DNA of 64,000 nt. Origin: Candidatus Bathyarchaeota archaeon. Its GTDB lineage: Archaea; Thermoproteota; Bathyarchaeia; Bathyarchaeales; Bathycorpusculaceae. The position numbers were made by a program, and so were the translations under genes. Of this stretch, positions 17,520 through 25,291 are shown in pieces (position 1 is the stretch's first letter; every line of letters begins with the position of its first letter). Where the stretch lies: NCBI GenBank assembly GCA_026014485.1, contig JAOZIE010000008.1, positions 246,254-310,253 of the forward strand, read 5' to 3'. The notes below the pieces were generated by a model. The model was not told the origin of the DNA. It saw only the letters and a program-made list of their open reading frames with translations, and searched no databases.

Positions 17520-17818
17520 GTTATGGCGCTCCTTTTCTTGCTCTGCCTCAGAACGGCAACAACTGCGACAACGGATATGCAGACAACCAAAAGCACGACA
17601 AAAACGTACAGTCCTATTCCTGAGAGTAGCCCTAAACCTAAAGCCGCGTCTAAACTGCCCAATAATGAGCCTGCAAAACCCATAACAAAAATCAAAATTC
17701 CGAAGCGAACGCCTGCTACTGGATTTTGGGGTTTTTTCGTTTGTTGATATTTTGATACCCTTAATTCTTCTGGCGCCCAACCTCTGGTTTGTAGTTCGGT
17801 GTTTCTCTTGTTTGTCAT
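17516..17818 (-). CDS. RGWAPEE-motif membrane protein H, two spans
   Basis: 100 residues: MTNKRNTELQ, TRGWAPEEL at 11-19 (the most divergent of the single motifs), linker with PQNPV, two long hydrophobic spans and a basic tail. GGGAG sits 10 bases before the ATG. It is first of the seven-gene run downstream of the ABC permease, after an 88-base gap that contains no clear terminator, so read-through or a second promoter is possible. Confidence 0.65.
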   Translation of the reverse strand: MTNKRNTELQTRGWAPEELRVSKYQQTKKPQNPVAGVRFGILIFVMGFAGSLLGSLDAALGLGLLSGIGLYVFVVLLVVCISVVAVVAVLRQSKKRSAIT

Positions 17819-17906
17819 GCTTTCAACTCCCGAGTCAGCTTACAAATGGCATGGCTTAACTTTGGTCGAAAGATGCTTGTGACAAACAACTCAAAAAATA
17901 GTGTAG

Positions 17907-18269
17907 TCATAGAATCTTCAGCACCAGGTTTTCTTTATTTAGTCTGTTTTTGAGGTAGGGTGAGATTGATAGTAAGCTAAGAGCCAGTAGCCCTTCAACA
18001 CCGGCAATGAGCAGATTGCTGGAAGCGACAAACCCCGTTAAGTTTTGTAGGTATGGTACCGCCATAAATATGCCATAACTTAGGAAAAATGACATAACCA
18101 AAGTTACTGAACCAAGTCTGGGCGATTTAAGGAATAAACAGCCGATAACCTCTACCAAACCAATTCCGAGCAGTAACAAAATGATAAATTGAAAAATTGA
18201 AAGAATATCCGGCAAGAATAGGGTATGATAAATAAACGAGTTAGCTACACCAACAAGCACTAAAACCAT
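17907..18269 (-). CDS. ABC transporter permease, C-terminal part (frameshifted)
   Basis: A hydrophobic 120-residue segment with four to five spans that completes the permease begun by the gene to its right. In frame upstream of its first Met, the reading continues as YSLYLATIV, which joins naturally to the other fragment. The two frames meet near a T4 run (18296-18299 on the plus strand). Removing one base there gives one continuous polytopic protein of about 240 residues. I read this as either a genuine one-base insertion or a homopolymer sequence error, not as two genes. It would export the cargo of the ABC ATPase to the right. Confidence 0.6.
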   Translation of the reverse strand: MVLVLVGVANSFIYHTLFLPDILSIFQFIILLLLGIGLVEVIGCLFLKSPRLGSVTLVMSFFLSYGIFMAVPYLQNLTGFVASSNLLIAGVEGLLALSLLSISPYLKNRLNKENLVLKIL

Positions 18270-18642
18270 TACAATTGTAGCCAGGTACAGTGAATAAAAC
18301 TGTTGATAGGGTCTTGCCTGTTACGATGTCTTTTAAGGTTATAGACGTAGCTAAATCGCCTTCTAGAGTTGTTTTCAGCCTGTGTGATTGATAGCTTTGG
18401 TTCAAGAAAAAGAAGCTTGCTAACAAAAAGAGAGGCAGCGAGAATACCGAGAAAATGCTGTTGAGTTTTGTCTGCATGAAAGCAGCATCAACCGTAATTC
18501 CGCTTGTGTTTAAAAGGGCAATTACTCCAAAAATTAAGCCGTAGGCGAAAATGAATATATTCATACGCAGCAGGGAAGATTTTCTTGCTTTCACATCCTG
18601 CACTTCCCGCCAGAAAATAGCCTTAGCTTCATTTCGTAACAT
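18241..18642 (-). CDS. ABC transporter permease, N-terminal part (frameshifted)
   Basis: Starts at ATG 18642, overlapping the end of the ATPase gene. A cytoplasmic helix (EAKAIFWREVQDVKARK), then two spans (FIFAYGLIFGVIALL and FSLPLFLLASFFF) and a helix with Q-S-Y-Q-S-H-R-L-K-T-T-L-E-G-D, the coupling-helix pattern of ABC-2 type permeases. Conserved reading stops at KTLSTVLF near 18300; the rest (PGYNCNGF and onward) is out-of-frame tail. See the partner entry 17907-18269. Confidence 0.62.
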   Translation of the reverse strand: MLRNEAKAIFWREVQDVKARKSSLLRMNIFIFAYGLIFGVIALLNTSGITVDAAFMQTKLNSIFSVFSLPLFLLASFFFLNQSYQSHRLKTTLEGDLATSITLKDIVTGKTLSTVLFTVPGYNCNGFSACWCS

Positions 18643-19576
18643 CAACCGCCGCCTCAACTTTTTTCTTGTCTTCCCTTATTATATCCAAATAGACCTCCTC
18701 TAAACTGCTTTGAATAATGCTTGAACTAAACACCTTCACACCTTCTTTGATGAGCACTTCCAGCAAGTCGGGTGCGTTTTCGTAACTTTTCAGGGTAATC
18801 AGCAGCCTATTCGCAGTTGCTGCTTTAAAGTCGGATACAAAACCCAGCCTTGACAGTATCTTTTCAGTAACAGCTAATTTATCGACAGATACCTCAAATA
18901 AGGGCACATTATGTCTACTTCGCAGGTTACCAAGCGAATCGTTGACTATTATCCTGCCTTTTTTTAGAATAATTATCTGTGTAGCTATCTTCTGGATTTC
19001 CTCCAGATCATGGGAGCTTAGAAGGATCGTTTTTTCCAGGTTCTCAAGCTTCATTATGGCCTCTCTAACGATGATTCGGGCTTCAGGGTCTAAACCCGAT
19101 GTTATTTCATCAAAAATAAGCAGTTCTGGGTCATGCAGTAAGGATTTAGCGATTGCGAGTTTTTGGCGCATACCTTTTGAAAAGGTGCCGACTTTGTCGT
19201 TGCGTCTGTCCCAGAGGTTCATGAATTCTAATAGTTCTTTGACTCTGCCCTCTTTATCGCGAATATTGTAAATTCGGCTGTAGTAGCTGAGGTTTACTTC
19301 GGCGCTCAGATTATCGTAGAAGCCTGCGTTTTCTAATACGACTCCTACCCTTCGCCGGTCTGCCTCGGATGCCTTCTTATCAAACAAAAATGCGTTGCCC
19401 GAAGTCGGTTTTAGTAAATCAAGGATAATTCGTATTGTTGTGGTTTTTCCTGCGCCATTTGGTCCTAGGTACCCTAAAGTTTCGCCTTTTTTTAGGGTAA
19501 AGCTGACATCGGTTAAAATGTTACGTTCACCGATTGATTTGGTGACATTCTTTAAAACCAAGATGTCTTCTACCAT
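18629..19576 (-). CDS. ABC transporter ATP-binding protein (ABC-2/CcmA type)
   Basis: 315-residue ATPase that powers the adjacent permease. Walker A GPNGAGKTT, Q-loop region, signature FSKGMRQKLAIAKS (a divergent LSGGQ), Walker B LLIFDEITSGLD and switch His in SSHDLEEI are all present. The C-terminal extension of about 90 residues resembles exporters of peptides, lantibiotics or drugs. ATG 19576 is chosen: it overlaps the stop of the double-motif gene by 7 bases, and the frame upstream of it is a shadow. Its position between RGW-motif genes is the main clue that the family members are cargo, immunity or accessory factors of this transporter (inference). Confidence 0.88.
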   Translation of the reverse strand: MVEDILVLKNVTKSIGERNILTDVSFTLKKGETLGYLGPNGAGKTTTIRIILDLLKPTSGNAFLFDKKASEADRRRVGVVLENAGFYDNLSAEVNLSYYSRIYNIRDKEGRVKELLEFMNLWDRRNDKVGTFSKGMRQKLAIAKSLLHDPELLIFDEITSGLDPEARIIVREAIMKLENLEKTILLSSHDLEEIQKIATQIIILKKGRIIVNDSLGNLRSRHNVPLFEVSVDKLAVTEKILSRLGFVSDFKAATANRLLITLKSYENAPDLLEVLIKEGVKVFSSSIIQSSLEEVYLDIIREDKKKVEAAVDVTK

Positions 19577-20124
19577 GAAGCACCCGCTCTCTTTCTTAGG
19601 GGTCTTGTTTGTTTTATGCGAACCAGCAGAATGATGGATGATACTCCGATGATTATGCCTGTGGCAGTGAAATACAGGCTCCAACTGCGTTCTGGTGCAT
19701 AAGCTGGAGATAGTGCTCCCTGTATTCCCCACACAACCGCCAAAGTAACGCATATACTGACCCACATTTTCAATTTGTATCCGCTCGCTTTATGAGGCGT
19801 CGTTTGCTGTTGGGTTGGTAGATTCATGTCTTTTGGCACCCAGCCTAAATCGACTATCTTAAAGCGGTTTTTCTGTTTTCTTTTGATAGAGAGAACGCTG
19901 GCAAGGTCAGTTACGACTATTGCAGCAATCACCCTGCTCAGGGGGTAATGGAAGAGGAAATAATTGGCTGCAAGAGAGGCAAGCGTTATTACCAGTGGCG
20001 CCATCAAAAGGGGCTTCCAGCTCACTAATTGAGGAAGTTTGCGTTCTTTGAATCCTCTCATGGTGTCACTTGGTACATTTGCTTTTTTAGGAATCCAGCT
20101 GTGAAAATGATTTTTTAAGCCCAC
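19570..20124 (-). CDS. RGW-family membrane protein I, tandem duplication with two motifs
   Basis: 184 residues made of two family modules in one chain. Module 1: MGLKNHFHSWIPKKA, linker, two spans. Module 2, starting at about residue 88: FKIVDLGWVPKDM, linker with repeated Gln/Thr/Pro, two spans and a basic tail. Both motifs are divergent (H-S-W-I-P-K-K and L-G-W-V-P-K-D). The start is GTG with GGAGGGAC 9 bases upstream, inside the end of J. It overlaps the ABC ATPase start. The fusion indicates that module pairs work side by side in the membrane. Confidence 0.68.
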   Translation of the reverse strand: MGLKNHFHSWIPKKANVPSDTMRGFKERKLPQLVSWKPLLMAPLVITLASLAANYFLFHYPLSRVIAAIVVTDLASVLSIKRKQKNRFKIVDLGWVPKDMNLPTQQQTTPHKASGYKLKMWVSICVTLAVVWGIQGALSPAYAPERSWSLYFTATGIIIGVSSIILLVRIKQTRPLRKRAGASW

Positions 20125-20127
20125 TTT

Positions 20128-20628
20128 TTAGTCCCTCCGTGGAGCCAACCAGTTGAGAAGTTTTTTAGAGAGCTCTTTTTTACCACAAACGTAAGCTGCC
20201 ACCGCAAACAAAAGAGGCACATGAACCGCTGATAGTAATCCAATCATAACGGCTCTCAAAAGAAAACTAGAGGGCACAGAAAAAATAGTCAGTGCAACTA
20301 AGATGCCGCCTAAACTGATAACCGCCAGTTGCAGAGCCACCTCAAGCTTAGGATTCAACTCTTTGCCCAGCTGCGCCAAAGCATCCAGCGCCAAAGCACC
20401 ACCCCAAACGGATGCAGTCCAAAGAAAAAGCACGCCCACAACGTCGTCCCTGAGAAGATTGATGGCAGATAGAATTATCCAGCCCACTGTTATCAGCAGT
20501 CTTCTTTTTGGAAGCTGAATTTTTTGTGGGGCTCTAACTTTAGGGTTAACTATAGAATAACTTGGCAGTCTCGGCTCTTTTGGAACCCAACCTCTAATCT
20601 GGTCTTTCCAGCTCTTTCTTACATTCAT
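20128..20628 (-). CDS. RGWVPKEP-motif membrane protein J, four spans
   Basis: 166 residues: MNVRKSWKDQ, IRGWVPKEP at 11-19, a Pro/Ser/Lys linker of about 24 residues, then four spans and a basic tail (KKLLNWLAPRRD). First structural gene behind the regulator; its ATG overlaps the regulator stop (ATGA). Span 1 is followed by an acidic LLRDD loop. Function unknown. Confidence 0.68.
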   Translation of the reverse strand: MNVRKSWKDQIRGWVPKEPRLPSYSIVNPKVRAPQKIQLPKRRLLITVGWIILSAINLLRDDVVGVLFLWTASVWGGALALDALAQLGKELNPKLEVALQLAVISLGGILVALTIFSVPSSFLLRAVMIGLLSAVHVPLLFAVAAYVCGKKELSKKLLNWLAPRRD

Positions 20629-21107
20629 GCTCTCAACTCTGGAATAAGCTTAGAGAATATTTGGTGTGCTAGTCTGGATGGGTGAATGTTGTCTGTGTTT
20701 TCTATTTCTATGCCTCTTTCTTTGGCGATGTCTAGAAGGTATTGTTTTATTTGGTTGAGAAATGCGGGGTCGGTGACTTCTTCGGGGTTGTCGTGCCAGT
20801 ACCACACTTTGATGCCGTGGCTGGTGGTGTAGGTGACGACGGCTTTGCGTTTGAGTGCGGGGTGGTAGCCGAGTAGCACGGCGTTTTTGGCGTTGAGTCG
20901 GGTGACTTGGAGTTCGTTGACTTGTGCTACTTCCAGAAGTGCCTTGGAGATTTTTGCCTCTGCTGCCAGCCGCGTCTGGTTGACGTATTGTCTGCTGGTT
21001 TTGAGTTTTTCAGCTATGGCTGCGATGGAGTTTCCCGCGGTGGTTAGGGACCAGACTGCCATCTGTTTGGGGCTGAGTGGGGTGGCGAAGGAGCAGTTTG
21101 GTTTCAT
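20625..21107 (-). CDS. HTH transcriptional regulator (Tfx/LuxR-like)
   Basis: 160-residue predicted DNA-binding protein. The N-terminal four-helix segment (LSPKQMAVWSL, then NSIAAIAEKLKTSRQYVNQ) is an HTH of the sigma-region-4/LuxR type also seen in archaeal Tfx regulators. The C-terminal half, with an aromatic HGIKVWYWHDN and a hydrophilic helix, may be a sensor domain. It is the first gene of the minus-strand run and overlaps gene J by 4 bases, so it probably controls the R-G-W-x-P-K membrane operon, possibly by autoregulation. A near-palindrome (AAGTATTTACAAATATTT, 21128-21145) overlaps its TATA box. Confidence 0.72.
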   Translation of the reverse strand: MKPNCSFATPLSPKQMAVWSLTTAGNSIAAIAEKLKTSRQYVNQTRLAAEAKISKALLEVAQVNELQVTRLNAKNAVLLGYHPALKRKAVVTYTTSHGIKVWYWHDNPEEVTDPAFLNQIKQYLLDIAKERGIEIENTDNIHPSRLAHQIFSKLIPELRA

Positions 21108-21140
21108 ACAGCATCATGTAAACACCTAAGTATTTACAAA

Positions 21141-21147
21141 TATTTAA
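21141..21147 (-). promoter_or_regulatory. TATA box and near-palindrome upstream of the RGW operon
   Basis: Minus-strand TTAAATA lies 34 bases before the regulator ATG, giving a leader of about 10 bases. The surrounding TATTT-ACA-AATA symmetry (21131-21144) makes it a candidate operator as well. Confidence 0.5.
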
Positions 21148-21281
21148 GCCTTCAAGCTAACCACAAACCCACACCATAACGTTAGAACGCAGATATTGTT
21201 CGTTGCAAAAACCTGTAGGGGGTCTACCCTATTGGCATATTCACCGTTCATAAAACAAAGAAAAGAGGGAAAGCAAAGCTG

Positions 21282-22232
21282 CTAATGCCGTTGTGGGACT
21301 CTGGAGTTTTTGGTATGCCTAAAAATCAGGATACCTGCCGCTACCACCGCTGCAACCGCTACGACGATGAGCAGGTAGTTATAGTTCCCTGTTGACGCTG
21401 ACGGGGTAGCTTCGGGCTCTTCCTGCTGGTTGCTTAAGCCGCTGGGGGCGGGCGTCGGGGTGGTTTGGTTTTGCTGTTGTGGCGAGGGGGGTGCAGTTGG
21501 GGGACTTTGTGTATTTGTCGGAGTTGGCTGTGCAGTTTGGGTTGGCTGGACAGAGCGGGTTGTCTGTGGTGTTTCGGTAGCTGTGGGTGCGGGGGTGGGG
21601 CTGGGGGTTTGTGTTGGAATTGCGGTCGGCGTGGGGGTAACCGTTGGCTGCAGCGTTGGAGCAGGAGTAGGCGGAGGTGTTGAATGAATTGTCGGTGTCG
21701 GTGAGGGCGTTTGGGTTGGTTGCGGAGTAACGATTATTCCAGGCAGGGTCACGTCGATTTCTGTTATCAGCCCAATCCAGTAGCTGCCTGGCCATCCTGG
21801 AAGAATCAGCTTTGGAGATTGGAGGGGCGTGTTATCGAATTCGTAGGCGATTATCTGCTGCTTTAGCTCAGGGGTTATGCCGACGTTTACGTGGTACCCG
21901 TCGGATGCATAGAAGTCAATGTTTGCCGCTGCATAGTTTACCCCAGCCAAATCCAAGATGTAGTCCAATTTGACGCCCCCCCAATCAGCCACGCCCACAA
22001 ACCTGCCTTCACAGTACAACTCTGCATTGACAACGGTTTTAGGCATCACCGTCAAATCGCTCATGGAAATGTCGAGGGGTTGCGAAACTGCGCCGACAAC
22101 TCGAAAGCTCCACTCGCTACCGCTTTGAGCAGAAACAGTAACGGGAACTGCACTAAAAGGTCCAGCGAAGCTGAATGTGATTAGCGCAAACGTCAAGGCG
22201 AAAGCAACGGTTGTCTTGAAAGTTTTGTTCAT
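21282..22232 (-). CDS. Surface-anchored molybdopterin-fold (sulfite-oxidase-like) protein
   Basis: 316 residues: signal peptide (about 1-35), an oxidoreductase molybdopterin-binding domain (about 40-165; FRVVGAVSQPLDISMSDL, ELYCEGRF with the Cys position that ligates Mo, GVADWGGVKLDYIL, YASDGYHVNV and PGWPGSYWIGLI), a 110-residue Pro/Thr/Gln stalk, one C-terminal span and a basic tail. The domain faces outward, as in the phosphoesterase at 8872, which has the same stalk-plus-span design. Whether it binds Moco cannot be told; the Cys is retained, but the domain is shorter than catalytic SUOX proteins. AT-rich promoter sequence follows at 22235-22275. Confidence 0.72.
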   Translation of the reverse strand: MNKTFKTTVAFALTFALITFSFAGPFSAVPVTVSAQSGSEWSFRVVGAVSQPLDISMSDLTVMPKTVVNAELYCEGRFVGVADWGGVKLDYILDLAGVNYAAANIDFYASDGYHVNVGITPELKQQIIAYEFDNTPLQSPKLILPGWPGSYWIGLITEIDVTLPGIIVTPQPTQTPSPTPTIHSTPPPTPAPTLQPTVTPTPTAIPTQTPSPTPAPTATETPQTTRSVQPTQTAQPTPTNTQSPPTAPPSPQQQNQTTPTPAPSGLSNQQEEPEATPSASTGNYNYLLIVVAVAAVVAAGILIFRHTKNSRVPQRH

Positions 22233-22702
22233 TAGCTTACCTTCAAATAATATAAAATATTACCTATGTCATACTCTTAAATATTGCCTTTAACACAACA
22301 AAAATGAAACATTCGCAAAATAACAAACCAAAAACACTGCAACCAAAAAACAGAACTGAGAAAAAACCCAACGCAAAAAACATACCCCTCCAAAGCCATT
22401 TTCCCCCAAAAACACCCGTTCCCCACCATTTTTGGACCTATGAAAAGCCCAAAATGTAACCAGAAGCAAAAAAGCAGCTCAAACCAAACCCCGCAGAAAA
22501 CGAGGGGGCGGGTTTTTTTAGCCGAAAAATCGTCTTAGAGCGTAACAGTGTGTGCGCATCATGGGCGTAACGTGGCGTAAAGTTGCGTGAAACTGCCTGT
22601 AGCAGCCTAAACTGCTCAATTTGGCGGCTGTGAAGCTGCTTTTTTTGGTGTGGCAACAGCAGAACATCAACATGGGTTTTCCTGGCTTTTTTGTGCGATA
22701 TC
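22233..22702. other. 470-base intergenic region, A/C-rich, with a GC stem and T7 run
   Basis: I see no gene. The left third is AT-rich promoter for the minus-strand gene. A bulged stem, AAACC-CCGC (22486-22494) with GCGGGTTT and seven T (22509-22519), looks like a terminator although no upstream plus-strand gene exists, so a small RNA ending there is conceivable. Three 10-bp direct repeats follow (separate entry). Confidence 0.4.
22563..22592 (+). repeat. Three imperfect 10-bp direct repeats
   Basis: GGGCGTAACG, TGGCGTAAAG and TTGCGTGAAA follow each other without spacer (shared core x-G-C-G-T-[AG]-A). They lie about 110 bases before the TATA box of the Hsp20-like/uL15/SecY operon. A possible regulator binding site. 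Confidence 0.45.
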
Positions 22703-22710
22703 TTTTATAG
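22703..22710 (+). promoter_or_regulatory. TATA box of the Hsp20-like/rpl15/secY operon
   Basis: TTTTATAG is 40 bases upstream of the ATG at 22750; the sequence before it (GCGATATC) is not a strong BRE. No other promoter is apparent before rpl15 or secY. Confidence 0.5.
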
Positions 22711-22749
22711 TTACTCCACAAATTGCCTCTGTATATCGGGGTTGAAAGC

Positions 22750-23220
22750 ATGAGCGCAAAATGGCGAAGAAGCAGAAAAAACCAGAAATGGCTAGACTTT
22801 AGCAACATCAAGATTGCTCGCCCAAAAACTGCCCCGAAAAACGCGCGCATGGAAACCCCGAAAACAACTCGAACAATTCCTCCTCCAAAGTATCGGCTGC
22901 CAAAAAAGCTAAACAACGGAAAATACACTGAACCAAAGCCGCTCATCGACATGTTCCAAGACCAAACCTGGGTCACCGTAGTTGCCCAAATTGCGGGGTT
23001 CAACCAAGAAAACTTCAAAATCGCCATAAAAGATCAAAAACTTACGCTTTCAGCAAAAGCAAGAGACCGCAAATACTATAAAAGTTTAAATCTGCCGAAG
23101 GTAGTCATACCAACGGTCGCACACACAACATTCAAGAATGGCGTGCTTGAAATCAAGCTCAAAAAAGCCATAAAACCCCAAACAATAAAACAACAAACAA
23201 GGTATAGCGATGCCACATAA
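22750..23220 (+). CDS. Hsp20/alpha-crystallin-like protein fused to a basic N terminus
   Basis: 157 residues. The first 70 are very basic and Pro-rich (WRRSRKNQKW, then TTRTIPPPKYRLPKK), unlike a normal Hsp20 arm. From about 75, TWVTVVAQIAGFNQENFKI, LTLSAKA and the terminal FKNGVLEIKLKK match the beta-sandwich of the alpha-crystallin domain. It is a chaperone-like fold with a possible RNA- or ribosome-binding tail. ATG 22750 is preferred to an earlier start at 22723. Its end overlaps the start of the uL15 gene by 11 bases, so it is expressed with ribosomal protein and translocon genes. Confidence 0.65.
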   Translation: MSAKWRRSRKNQKWLDFSNIKIARPKTAPKNARMETPKTTRTIPPPKYRLPKKLNNGKYTEPKPLIDMFQDQTWVTVVAQIAGFNQENFKIAIKDQKLTLSAKARDRKYYKSLNLPKVVIPTVAHTTFKNGVLEIKLKKAIKPQTIKQQTRYSDAT

Positions 23221-23641
23221 ACTCAGAAAACACAGAAAAATGCGAGGCTCCCGAACACAGGGATACGGAAGGATCGGACAGCACCGAGATGCAGGATCCA
23301 AAGGGAACCGTAAAGTCGGAAGGCACAAGCACCTCTGGAGCAAAGTTGTTAATGAAAAAGAACACTACTTTGGCAAACACGGTTTCACCTCGCCCAAGGC
23401 ACTGCACAGCAGAGAGCAAACCATCAATCTCAGGCAACTTGTTGATCTCGCACAAAATCAGACAACCATCGACCTGACAGCTATGGGCTACACCAAACTG
23501 TTAGGAACAGGTAAAATCGCCAAACCTCTAAACGTAACAGTCCCAGCCTGCTCAAATGCAGCTCAAGAGAAAATCAAAGCAGCAGGCGGAAAAATCATAA
23601 CCCAAACAGACGAAGAACAAACAGCGGAACCTGAACAGTAA
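23210..23641 (+). CDS. rpl15: Ribosomal protein uL15 (archaeal L15)
   Basis: 143 residues of the large-subunit protein. The Lys/Arg/Gly-rich N terminus (HKLRKHRKMRGSRTQGYGRIG) and the C-terminal domain (NVTVPACSNAAQEKIKAAGG) are typical of the archaeal/eukaryal form. The acidic Gln/Glu tail is an extra. Lies 14 bases before secY, the conserved archaeal arrangement of the spc operon end. Confidence 0.95.
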   Translation: MPHKLRKHRKMRGSRTQGYGRIGQHRDAGSKGNRKVGRHKHLWSKVVNEKEHYFGKHGFTSPKALHSREQTINLRQLVDLAQNQTTIDLTAMGYTKLLGTGKIAKPLNVTVPACSNAAQEKIKAAGGKIITQTDEEQTAEPEQ

Positions 23642-23654
23642 AGGATAGTTCAAA

Positions 23655-25088
23655 ATGGCCGGTAGATTCCTAAACCTCTTCAAACCTGTTGCGAGAATTC
23701 TACCTGAAATCAAGGTTCCTGAAAGAAAAGTCAAATTCAACGAAAAAATCTTCTGGACAGCACTTGTCCTTATTGTTTTCCTTGTGATGTCCGAGGTTCC
23801 TCTCTACGGAATCAGTGGCGAAATAAGCGACTACTTTGGCGGGCTCCGTGTCATCTTCGCCTCGAGCCGCGGAACCCTCATGGAACTCGGCATCGGACCC
23901 ATAGTCACTGCAGGCTTAATTCTTCAGCTCCTCGCAGGGTCTTCGCTTATAAACTGCGACATGAGCAAACCCGAAGACCGAGGACTCTTCACCGTCGCAA
24001 GCAAAGTCCTCTCCATACTCCTGACCGCCGTGCAAGGCGGTGCATACATCCTCAGCGGCATGTACGGCACAGACTTGGGCGTAATCGCCGTAGTCATATT
24101 CTTCCAGCTTGTAGCCGCAGGCATAGTGGTGATGCTGCTTGACGAACTAGTGCAAAAAGGGTGGGGACTAGGCAGCGGCATAAGCCTCTTCATCATGGCT
24201 GGAGTTGCACAGAACGTTCTCTGGTCCACGTTTAACCCAACCACAGGCTTATTCGTCGGTGGCATACAGCAACTTCTGGCTACACCGGCAGCTAACCAGA
24301 CTGCTTTCACTCTTGTCGACTGGACCATTGGAACCCAAGCCGGAAACTACCCGTCGCTGATAGGGTTCATAGCTACAATAGCCACCTTCCTAATTATCAT
24401 CTACCTGAACGGCTACCGCATCGAACTGCCCATGTCCTACGCTGGCTACAAAGGCTTCCGCAGCAAATACCCCATCAAACTCCTCTACGTCAGCAACTTG
24501 CCCGTGATATTTGCATCTGCACTGTTTGCTAACGTGTACTTCTTTAGCCAACTCATCTGGAGCACCAGCAACAAAAGCAACTCCAACTTCTGGCTTAACC
24601 TGTTAGGCACATACGGCGTACTTGACCCCTCAGTCAGCAACAACACTGAACCCACAGGCGGATTAGCATACTTCGTGACGGCGCCACACAACATCCAAAG
24701 CGTAGGCGCAGACCCGCTTAGAGCCCTAGTGTACCTGGGTATACTGGTGGTTTTCTGTGCCTTGTTCTCGCTGGTTTGGCTTGAAGTCGGCGGTTTGGGA
24801 CCTGAAAAAGTGGCCAAGCAGTTAATGGACAGTGGCATGCAGATTCCTGGTTACAGACGGTCAGGAAGACCCATCGAAGCCATCCTGAAAAAGTACATTC
24901 CGGTAGTGACGGTCTTGGGCGGCATAATCGTGGCGCTCATCGCGGGCGTTGCAGATTTCTTTGGTGTCTTCGGTTCAGGCACCGGTATCCTGCTAGCCGT
25001 AGGCATAATCTACCAGTACTACGAACTGCTCATGCGTGAGCGCGCAGCAGAAATGTATCCCGCCTTCCGAAGAATCATCGGTGAATAA
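23655..25088 (+). CDS. secY: Preprotein translocase subunit SecY
   Basis: 477-residue channel protein for export and membrane insertion (Sec61-alpha homologue). It has ten spans; the N-terminal RILPEIKVPERKVKFNEK, plug region YGISG, the cytoplasmic NGYRIELPMSYAGYKGFRSKYPIKLLYVSN loop (given here in parts: RIELP and KYPIKLLYVSN) and the final GTGILLAVGIIYQYYE are all characteristic. Immediately downstream of uL15 (13-base gap). Confidence 0.97.
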   Translation: MAGRFLNLFKPVARILPEIKVPERKVKFNEKIFWTALVLIVFLVMSEVPLYGISGEISDYFGGLRVIFASSRGTLMELGIGPIVTAGLILQLLAGSSLINCDMSKPEDRGLFTVASKVLSILLTAVQGGAYILSGMYGTDLGVIAVVIFFQLVAAGIVVMLLDELVQKGWGLGSGISLFIMAGVAQNVLWSTFNPTTGLFVGGIQQLLATPAANQTAFTLVDWTIGTQAGNYPSLIGFIATIATFLIIIYLNGYRIELPMSYAGYKGFRSKYPIKLLYVSNLPVIFASALFANVYFFSQLIWSTSNKSNSNFWLNLLGTYGVLDPSVSNNTEPTGGLAYFVTAPHNIQSVGADPLRALVYLGILVVFCALFSLVWLEVGGLGPEKVAKQLMDSGMQIPGYRRSGRPIEAILKKYIPVVTVLGGIIVALIAGVADFFGVFGSGTGILLAVGIIYQYYELLMRERAAEMYPAFRRIIGE

Positions 25089-25291
25089 CCCAAATAAGCA
25101 GACGGCTGAACCAACCAAACATTTTGGGCAGCCTATGCGTTTTCCCCTTTTAGAGAGCTTTGCATCATTTTTTATGTTACCTTGTGATGGGCGTGAGGGT
25201 TAAAGGTACGTTTTAAAGGAGAAGGTTTAAAATGTTCTGTTCAGGTAATTTGTTCAATCACAAAGGAAGTTAACTACAGGAGCCAGTTGAT

